Source: Anaerofilum sp.
GTDB taxonomy: Bacteria > Bacillota > Clostridia > Oscillospirales > Ruminococcaceae
Assembly: GCA_020024115.1 (NCBI GenBank)
Contig: JAHHUF010000025.1
Location: forward strand, 1 to 19,210
Direction: 5' to 3'
DNA length: 19,210 nt
Positions 14,572-19,210 of this stretch are shown piece after piece. How positions within the stretch are numbered: position 1 is the first letter of the stretch; the number at the start of each line of letters is the position of its first letter. Both the position numbers and the translations under genes were made by a program. The notes under the pieces are model-generated. The model was not told the origin of the DNA. It was given only the letters and a program-made list of their open reading frames with translations, and did not search any database.

Positions 14572-15607
14572 TGTTTTTTAACTCCTCTTGAATATAGTTC
14601 AATGAAAGAAGTTTATCAACCACTCCCTGTACATCCAGTCGGGTAGTGTTGTGGCTGGTGTAGGAATCTTCGGCTTCGGTTTGGACTTGTCCGTTTACAA
14701 AGTATTTGTCATAGTTCAAATCTCTGCCATCTGCGGCAACACGGAAATACTGCCCCATATCTGTGGCTTTTAGACGCTCTTCACGGGTCATCAAGGTTTC
14801 GTACAGCTTTTCACCATGGCGAGTACCAATGATGTGTGTGCCTGTATTGCCAAACAGCTTTTGTACAGCAACTGCCAAATCCTCAATGGTGCAGGCATCT
14901 GCTTTTTGAATGAACAGGTCGCCGGGGTTGGCGTGTTCAAAGGCAAACAGCACCAAATCAACGGCTTCTTCAAGGCTCATCAGAAAACGGGTCATTTCAG
15001 GGTCGGTGATGGTGATTGGCTTGCCAGAACGAATCTGTTCAATAAACAAAGGAATTACGCTGCCACGGCTGCACATAACATTGCCGTATCGGGTACAGCA
15101 AATGGTGGTTTGTTGGGCAGGAACATTGCGGGCTTTGGCACAGATGACCTTTTCCATTAAAGCCTTAGAAATGCCCATTGCGTTGATGGGGTAGGCAGCT
15201 TTATCGGTTGAAAGGCAGACGATTTTCTTGACCCCTGCATCAATGGCAGCAGAAAGGACATTGTCTGTGCCTTCGATATTGGTGCGAACTGCTTCCATTG
15301 GGAAAAATTCACAACTGGGAACCTGTTTTAGGGCAGCAGCGTGAAAAATGAAATCAACACCACGCATTGGGTCACGCAGGCTTTCAATACTGCGGACATC
15401 ACCAATATAAAACTTTATTTTGGAAGCATACTGCGGATACTTTGCTTGGTATTCATGGCGCATATCGTCTTGCTTTTTTTCGTCACGGGAAAAAATGCGA
15501 ATTTCGCCAATATCAGTTTTTAGAAAGCGGTTTAGGACGGCATTGCCAAAAGAGCCGGTGCCTCCGGTAATCAGCAAGGTTTTTCCGGTAAAAAAGCTTT
15601 CAGCCAT
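14564..15607 (-). CDS. capE: CapE/FnlA: UDP-GlcNAc 4,6-dehydratase/5-epimerase
   Basis: This 347-aa extended SDR enzyme starts UDP-L-FucNAc synthesis by converting UDP-GlcNAc to the 4-keto-6-deoxy-L-arabino intermediate. Seen in the sequence are the NAD(P)-binding TGGTGSFG (14-21), the STDKA block with D135 and K136, and MGISK (M144...K148). In the last motif the usual SDR tyrosine is replaced by methionine, a hallmark of the FlaA1/CapE group. The ATG at 15607 is chosen because GGAGGAAC lies just upstream and the protein then begins before the Rossmann strand as in known CapE; a longer in-frame reading to 15670 has no support. It is the first gene of the eight-gene minus-strand operon. Confidence 0.94.
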   Translation of the reverse strand: MAESFFTGKTLLITGGTGSFGNAVLNRFLKTDIGEIRIFSRDEKKQDDMRHEYQAKYPQYASKIKFYIGDVRSIESLRDPMRGVDFIFHAAALKQVPSCEFFPMEAVRTNIEGTDNVLSAAIDAGVKKIVCLSTDKAAYPINAMGISKALMEKVICAKARNVPAQQTTICCTRYGNVMCSRGSVIPLFIEQIRSGKPITITDPEMTRFLMSLEEAVDLVLFAFEHANPGDLFIQKADACTIEDLAVAVQKLFGNTGTHIIGTRHGEKLYETLMTREERLKATDMGQYFRVAADGRDLNYDKYFVNGQVQTEAEDSYTSHNTTRLDVQGVVDKLLSLNYIQEELKNNG

Positions 15608-15683
15608 AAAAAGTTCCTCCAATCGTTTTTTTAAAAGTAACTGCCCCAAAGCAGATGCAAAATATTTCAATCAAATCTTACAA

Positions 15684-15713
15684 ATTATATCATAAACAAA
15701 GAAAAGAATCCAA
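15684..15713 (-). promoter_or_regulatory. Candidate promoter of the capE-to-SGNH glycan operon
   Basis: On the minus strand TTGGAT (15708-15713) is followed after 18 bases by a perfect TATAAT (15684-15689). The transcript would begin near 15677, about 70 bases before the capE ATG. The -10 is ideal, while the -35 matches only three of six positions, so an activator may be involved. It is the only good candidate upstream of the whole operon. Confidence 0.55.
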
Positions 15714-15912
15714 TGTTATAGGGCGGTTTTAGAAAAAATTTAAAGTTTGGTAATAATGTTATAAAGGTATATAAAGGCATTTTGAAATAAATTTGTTATA
15801 TATTACAAAAAAGATAAATAAAAATTATACAAAATGCTTATGCTACTAAAAATATAAAGTATCAAACATTAAATTTTGGCAAAATGTAAAAGCTTGGGCT
15901 TAATAAGAATAC

Positions 15913-15941
15913 TTTTAAATAAGCCAAAAACATAGTATAAT
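15913..15941 (+). promoter_or_regulatory. Candidate promoter of pepT
   Basis: A perfect -10 TATAAT (15936-15941) lies about 90 bases before the pepT ATG. The -35 position at 17-base spacing reads TTTTAA and is weak. The dyad GGCTTA/TAAGCC (15897-15925) covers this -35 and could be a regulator site. Confidence 0.5.
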
Positions 15942-16029
15942 ATGCTTATACTTGTTGATGGCAGAATTGTTTGATGTGAAAATCAATCAAAATTTTGGTA
16001 GAATTGTAAATAAAAGGAGAACAAACTCT

Positions 16030-17253
16030 ATGAGAGCTTATGAAAGACTTATTAAATATGCACAAATTGAAACAACTTCTGATGATACCACCGGAGCACA
16101 TCCCTCAACCGAAAATCAGTTTCAACTTGCCAAATTGTTGGTGGAAGAAATGAAGTCCTTGGGAATTGAAGATGCCAGAGTGGACGAAAAATGCTATGTG
16201 TATGGCTTTATCCCTGCAACTGAAGGCTATGAGAAAGTGCCTGCTTTGGGATTGATTTCTCACATGGATGTCAGCAATGCAGCAAGCGGAAAAAATGTAA
16301 AGCCTCAAATGGTGGAAAATTATGCCGGTGGAGATATTCCTTTGGGTGAAAGCGGCAGAGTGCTTAGCCCTGAGCGGTATCCTGTGTTGGAAAAATTGGT
16401 GGGTGACACTTTGATTACCACCGATGGTACTACTCTTTTGGGTGCAGACGATAAAGCAGGTATTGCAGATATTTTGACCGCAATTGAACAAATCCAAACA
16501 GAAAAAATTCCTCATGGAAAGCTCTGCATTGGCTTTACACCTGACGAGGAAATTGGCGAGGGTGCTGATTTCTTTGATGTGGCGGGCTTTGGTGCAGAAT
16601 TTGCATTTACCATTGATGGTGGTGCAGCTGGCGAAATTGAATATCAAAACTTTAATGCAGCAGGGGCATCGTTGGAAATTCAGGGCATTTCAGCACATCC
16701 CGGTTCTGCAAAAAATGTTATGGTCAACGCGTTGACAGTTGCAATACAGCTGAATAGTTTGCTGCCTGCAAATGAAGTGCCTGAGCATACAGAGGGGGTC
16801 GAAGGATTTTATCACATGGTTAGTTTGGAGGGAACCCCTGCCTCTGCAAAGGTGGAGTATATCATTCGTGACCATGACAGAAGCATTTTTGAACAACGCA
16901 AAGAAAAGCTGGCACAGGCAGTTGCCTTCATCAATCAGCAATATAATGAAAATACTGTTAAAATGACCATCCAGGACAACTATTACAATATGGAAGACCG
17001 TATTCGCCCGCATTTCCATTTGATTGAAAATGCACGCAAAGCAACCGAGATGGCAGGTGTTGCTCCATACATTGTGCCTGTGCGCGGTGGTACAGATGGT
17101 GCAAGATTGTCCTTTATGGGGTTGCCTTGCCCCAATTTGGGAATTGGTGGATTTAATGGACATGGTGAATATGAATTTGTAAGTGTTCAGCAGATGGATA
17201 AAGTGGTCGAAATTATATTAAATTTGATTCGCATTTATGCAGAGAAAAAATAA
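16030..17253 (+). CDS. pepT: Tripeptide aminopeptidase, peptidase T
   Basis: This 407-aa cytosolic zinc exopeptidase of the M20B family removes the N-terminal residue of tripeptides. Metal and catalytic residues are in place: H78 and D80 (LISHMDVS), D140 (LLGADDKAG), the E173-E174 pair (TPDEEIGEG), D196 (TIDGG) and a late histidine in GFNGHGEYEFV. The dimerisation-domain motif AHPGSAKNVMVNA is also present. The length equals typical PepT (about 408 aa). The ATG at 16030 follows AGGAGA at 9 bases; a longer in-frame reading from 15952 adds 26 residues foreign to the family. It stands alone, divergent from the glycan operon, and appears to be an ordinary housekeeping gene. No strong terminator follows, only an imperfect AT-rich stem near 17255-17290. 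Confidence 0.96.
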   Translation: MRAYERLIKYAQIETTSDDTTGAHPSTENQFQLAKLLVEEMKSLGIEDARVDEKCYVYGFIPATEGYEKVPALGLISHMDVSNAASGKNVKPQMVENYAGGDIPLGESGRVLSPERYPVLEKLVGDTLITTDGTTLLGADDKAGIADILTAIEQIQTEKIPHGKLCIGFTPDEEIGEGADFFDVAGFGAEFAFTIDGGAAGEIEYQNFNAAGASLEIQGISAHPGSAKNVMVNALTVAIQLNSLLPANEVPEHTEGVEGFYHMVSLEGTPASAKVEYIIRDHDRSIFEQRKEKLAQAVAFINQQYNENTVKMTIQDNYYNMEDRIRPHFHLIENARKATEMAGVAPYIVPVRGGTDGARLSFMGLPCPNLGIGGFNGHGEYEFVSVQQMDKVVEIILNLIRIYAEKK

Positions 17254-17375
17254 AGCTTTTTTGACGGTTTTGAAAATTTTGAAAGCATTTAGCAACAAGA
17301 ATAAAAAAAGAATACACATAGTCGAAAAATTGTCGATATAGGCAATATGTATAAAAAACAAAGCAAGAAAAATGA

Positions 17376-17404
17376 TTGCTTTTGTACTGTAAAAAAATTA
17401 TACT
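17376..17404 (+). promoter_or_regulatory. Candidate promoter of the sugar-binding lipoprotein gene
   Basis: TTGCTT (17376-17381), a 17-base spacer and TATACT (17399-17404) form a reasonable SigA promoter. The transcription start would fall near 17411, and an inverted repeat lies directly downstream at 17425-17448, in the position of a blocking operator. Confidence 0.5.
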
Positions 17405-17424
17405 AATTATAACATGATCGCAAC

Positions 17425-17448
17425 ATTTCAAATCTTTGCATTTGAAAT
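17425..17448. promoter_or_regulatory. Inverted repeat, candidate operator upstream of the solute-binding protein gene
   Basis: Perfect 9-bp arms ATTTCAAAT (17425-17433) and ATTTGAAAT (17440-17448) flank a 6-base centre. The 24-base dyad lies about 14 bases after the predicted transcription start and before the ribosome binding site. That placement fits a repressor site for a sugar-uptake operon or a leader hairpin. The regulator is not identified. Confidence 0.45.
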
Positions 17449-17483
17449 CGTGCAGTTTTATAATTATATTTGGGAGGTACATT

Positions 17484-18851
17484 ATGAAAAAGGCTCTTAG
17501 TACAATGATGGCTGTTACCATGGCTTTGTCCGTGCTTACAGCTTGTGGTGGTGGCAACAGTTCCAGCAGCTCTTCTGATGCTAACACCAGCTCTTCCGGT
17601 TCTTCTAGCACTACTGGTGGCGACTTTGCAGGTCAGACTTTGAAAGTTGCAGCAATTGAGACTGCATACGGCCAGGATATGTGGAAAGAGGTCACAAAGT
17701 CTTTTGAGGAAAAAACCGGCGCAAAAGTAGAATTGACCATGGACAAGAATCTGGAAGATGTAATCGACCCCCAGATGAAGGGCGGCAACTTCTATGATGT
17801 AGTTCATCTGGCAAGCGGTCGTGAGAAGGCTTTGCCTGAAACCATGCTGAAAGAGAATGCAATTGCAGACATCTCCGATGTATTGGATATGAATGTTTTT
17901 GGTGAAGATGTAAAAGTTTCCGATAAAATCATCGGCGGCTTTACCGGCAACCTGACAACTAACCCATACGGCGATGACCGAGTTTACATGATGCCTATGT
18001 TCTACGGCCCTTGTGGTTTGTTCTACAATAAGGCAAACTTCACTGAGGGCGGCGGAGAACTGACCCTGCCTACAACTTGGGATGAAATGTTTGCTTTGGC
18101 AGAGAAAACCGATATTCCTCTGTTCACCTATCCTACCGCAGGTTACTTGGACGCATTTATCTATGCAATGATTCCTGAAGTTGGCGGACAGGATTTCTTC
18201 AACAAGGCTTTGCAGTATGACGAAGCAACTTGGGCAAGCGAAGATATGGGCAAAATGTTCAAAGTGTTGGGCAACTTGGCTGCTAATACCGAGAAGTCCA
18301 CTCCTTCTAACGGCAATGCTGACAACTTCTTGAAGAATCAGCAGTTGATTTTGGACAACAAGGCTCTGTTTATGCCTAACGGTAACTGGGTAGTTGGCGA
18401 GATGGCAGATGCTCCTCGCGCTGATGGTTTTGAGTGGGGCTTTATGTCTTTGCCTGCTATGGACAAAGGCTCTGACCGTTACAGCTACACTTTCTTTGAG
18501 CAGTGCTGGGTTCCCGCAGGCTCTGAGAACCAGGATTTGGCAAAAACATTTATTAGCTACCTGTACAGCGATGAAGCAGTTGAAATCTTTGCAAAATCTG
18601 GTGCAGCTCAGCCTGTAACTGGCATCACTGACAACCTGCCTGAGGACAAACAAGTGTTCTACAGCATCTATGATGATGGTGCAAAAGCATCTATCGGCAG
18701 CTTTGCTACAACTGCTCCTGTAGAAGGCATGGACTTCAAACAAATCTTCTGCTTCACTATGGACAGTGTTGTAAACGGCAACAAAACTGCTGACCAGTGG
18801 TGGAAAGATATGCAGGATGCTTGCAAAACTATGAAGGCAAACATGCAGTAA
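17484..18851 (+). CDS. Extracellular sugar-binding lipoprotein of a CUT1-type ABC transporter
   Basis: This 455-aa protein is a family-1 solute-binding protein. The signal peptide ends in the lipobox LTAC with the lipid-bearing C21, followed by a Gly/Ser-rich linker (about 22-48). The mature part contains FYNKANF, TTWDEMFALAEK, LFMPNGNWVVGEMAD and a C-terminal WWKDMQDACKTMK. The regions PLFTYPTAGYLDAFIYAM and LFMPNGNW recall the amino-sugar (NgcE-like) branch, so GlcNAc or chitobiose-type sugars are possible ligands; this is a weak call. The ATG at 17484 follows GGGAGG by 6 bases. Codon choice differs from the neighbours, with more CAG, AAG, GGC and TTC, as expected for a strongly expressed gene. 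A permease start follows after an intercistronic hairpin. Confidence 0.9.
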   Translation: MKKALSTMMAVTMALSVLTACGGGNSSSSSSDANTSSSGSSSTTGGDFAGQTLKVAAIETAYGQDMWKEVTKSFEEKTGAKVELTMDKNLEDVIDPQMKGGNFYDVVHLASGREKALPETMLKENAIADISDVLDMNVFGEDVKVSDKIIGGFTGNLTTNPYGDDRVYMMPMFYGPCGLFYNKANFTEGGGELTLPTTWDEMFALAEKTDIPLFTYPTAGYLDAFIYAMIPEVGGQDFFNKALQYDEATWASEDMGKMFKVLGNLAANTEKSTPSNGNADNFLKNQQLILDNKALFMPNGNWVVGEMADAPRADGFEWGFMSLPAMDKGSDRYSYTFFEQCWVPAGSENQDLAKTFISYLYSDEAVEIFAKSGAAQPVTGITDNLPEDKQVFYSIYDDGAKASIGSFATTAPVEGMDFKQIFCFTMDSVVNGNKTADQWWKDMQDACKTMKANMQ

Positions 18852-18964
18852 GAGCTGGCATATTGATACAGCACTTGAGTTTGACTCACAGCTTTAAAGA
18901 AGCCAAGTTTATGGAACAGAGAGAAAAAAACAACATCACTGTTTTTAAAATATGGTAAATTGAG

Positions 18965-19004
18965 AGGTGAGCAGAAGGAACATAGACCTTTTGCTCACCT
19001 ATTT
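18965..19004 (+). terminator. Intercistronic hairpin between binding-protein and permease genes
   Basis: A 14-bp stem AGGTGAGCAGAAGG (18965-18978) / CCTTTTGCTCACCT (18987-19000), containing one G-U pair and an 8-base loop, is followed by ATTTTAA. Such structures after a solute-binding-protein gene commonly lower transcription into the permease genes or protect the upstream message, giving excess binding protein. The short T-run suggests partial termination. Confidence 0.65.
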
Positions 19005-19025
19005 TAATGGATGGAGATGCCGCAG

Positions 19026-19210
19026 ATGAAACATAATAAAGCGCGAAGCAGGTTTATTTTTGCCTGTGTAGCACCAGCCACAATATTGGCGTTTATTTTC
19101 AGACCAATCTTTGCTGCTCGGTAGTTTACGTGATAGATTGGGATGGCTTTACGGTATCGTGGGTTCTTAGGAATGTATAAGTAATGCATTACAGTTTGTT
19201 TGCCAAGATG
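19026..19210 (+). pseudogene. Start of a sugar ABC transporter permease, frame disrupted, cut by the window edge
   Basis: An ATG at 19026, 9 bases after GGAG, opens MKHNKARSRFIFACVAPAT..., a basic tail plus first membrane helix as in CUT1 permeases, but it meets a stop at 19122-19124. The expected continuation is visible in other frames: from 19118 the -1 frame reads VVYVIDWDGFTVSW, equivalent to the conserved YxSFTDWDG region. From 19164 the original frame reads FLGMYK, equivalent to FVGLxNY, and from about 19186 a third frame reads ALQFVCQD. One base therefore seems missing near 19119, and one each extra at GGG (19161-19163) and AA (19183-19184). Either the gene is decaying or the end of the sequence contains indel errors. 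Position after the binding-protein gene supports the permease call. Confidence 0.6.

Larger units (their letters stand above)
15608..16029. other. AT-rich divergent intergenic region between glycan operon and pepT
   Basis: These 422 bases hold no credible gene. They contain the candidate minus-strand promoter of the glycan operon (15684-15713), the candidate plus-strand pepT promoter (15913-15941) and very AT-rich DNA between them. A 6-bp dyad GGCTTA (15897-15902) / TAAGCC (15920-15925) overlaps the pepT -35 area, and a short tandem TATAAAGG-like repeat lies around 15760-15778. An in-frame ATG-containing extension of pepT at 15952 is not used, because the good binding site serves 16030. Confidence 0.6.

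Noticed and set aside
17360..17382. Stem AAAGCAA/TTGCTTT after pepT as a terminator
   Set aside because: It has a 7-bp AT-rich stem, a 9-base loop and no real T-run, and it overlaps the -35 of the next promoter.
17403..18743. 446-codon open frame antisense to the binding-protein gene
   Set aside because: It is wholly opposite a clear lipoprotein gene with a lipobox and family motifs. The frame is open because of the biased codon use of the sense gene and its translation resembles no known protein.
1..19210. Search by eye for tRNA, rRNA, CRISPR arrays, insertion sequences, att sites and toxin-antitoxin or defence genes
   Set aside because: No cloverleaf, regularly spaced repeats, transposase or integrase motifs or defence-type domains were found.

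Overview
The window looks like chromosomal DNA of a low-GC, Gram-positive anaerobe of the Clostridia, most likely an Oscillospiraceae/Ruminococcaceae-type gut bacterium. The evidence is GGAGG-type ribosome binding sites, several GTG/TTG starts, SigA-like promoters, a lipoprotein-type ABC solute-binding protein, and families common in that group (a DUF4080 radical SAM protein, the small HD protein, PepT). Composition is AT-rich, roughly 40% GC by eye. No rRNA, tRNA, CRISPR array, insertion sequence or phage gene is visible. The taxonomic statement is inference.

Layout. (1) 4-588, minus: an ECF-type sigma factor, divergent from a B12-binding/radical SAM protein (772-2472, plus). Two well-formed promoters sit back to back between them. 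(2) 2722-4474, plus: a small HD-domain phosphohydrolase, then a membrane-anchored SGNH hydrolase with its own strong promoter and a structured leader, closed by a good terminator. (3) 4647-6872, plus: an unusual fusion of a PglD/NeuD-like sugar acyltransferase to an N-acetylhexosamine 1-kinase-like (NahK) domain, followed by a YfcE-type phosphodiesterase. A perfect palindromic terminator lies where this unit meets the next one head-on. (4) 15607 down to 6920, minus: a tightly packed eight-gene surface-glycan operon. It holds capE/fnlA, capF/fnlB and capG/fnlC (UDP-N-acetyl-L-fucosamine synthesis), a WbuB-like GT4, a DPM1-like GT2 coupled to a DUF2304 membrane protein, and an O-acylation pair (MBOAT plus SGNH). 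(5) 16030-17253, plus: peptidase T, divergent from the glycan operon. (6) 17484 to the end, plus: a sugar-binding lipoprotein followed by the start of an ABC permease whose reading frame is broken at the window edge.

How the genes may work together. The minus-strand operon encodes the three-enzyme route from UDP-GlcNAc to UDP-L-FucNAc, a transferase of the family that uses this donor, a probable polyprenyl-phosphate sugar transferase with its membrane partner, and the membrane machinery to O-acylate the exported glycan. No flippase, polymerase or initiating phosphoglycosyltransferase is visible, so the pathway must be completed elsewhere. The neighbouring NahK-type kinase fusion and a solute-binding protein resembling the amino-sugar (NgcE-like) branch suggest an amino-sugar theme, but that link is only inferred from proximity.

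The items most worth a second look are the acyltransferase-kinase fusion, the nested hairpins before the SGNH gene at 3476, the hairpin inside the glycan operon between capF and capG, and the frame-disrupted permease at the right edge.
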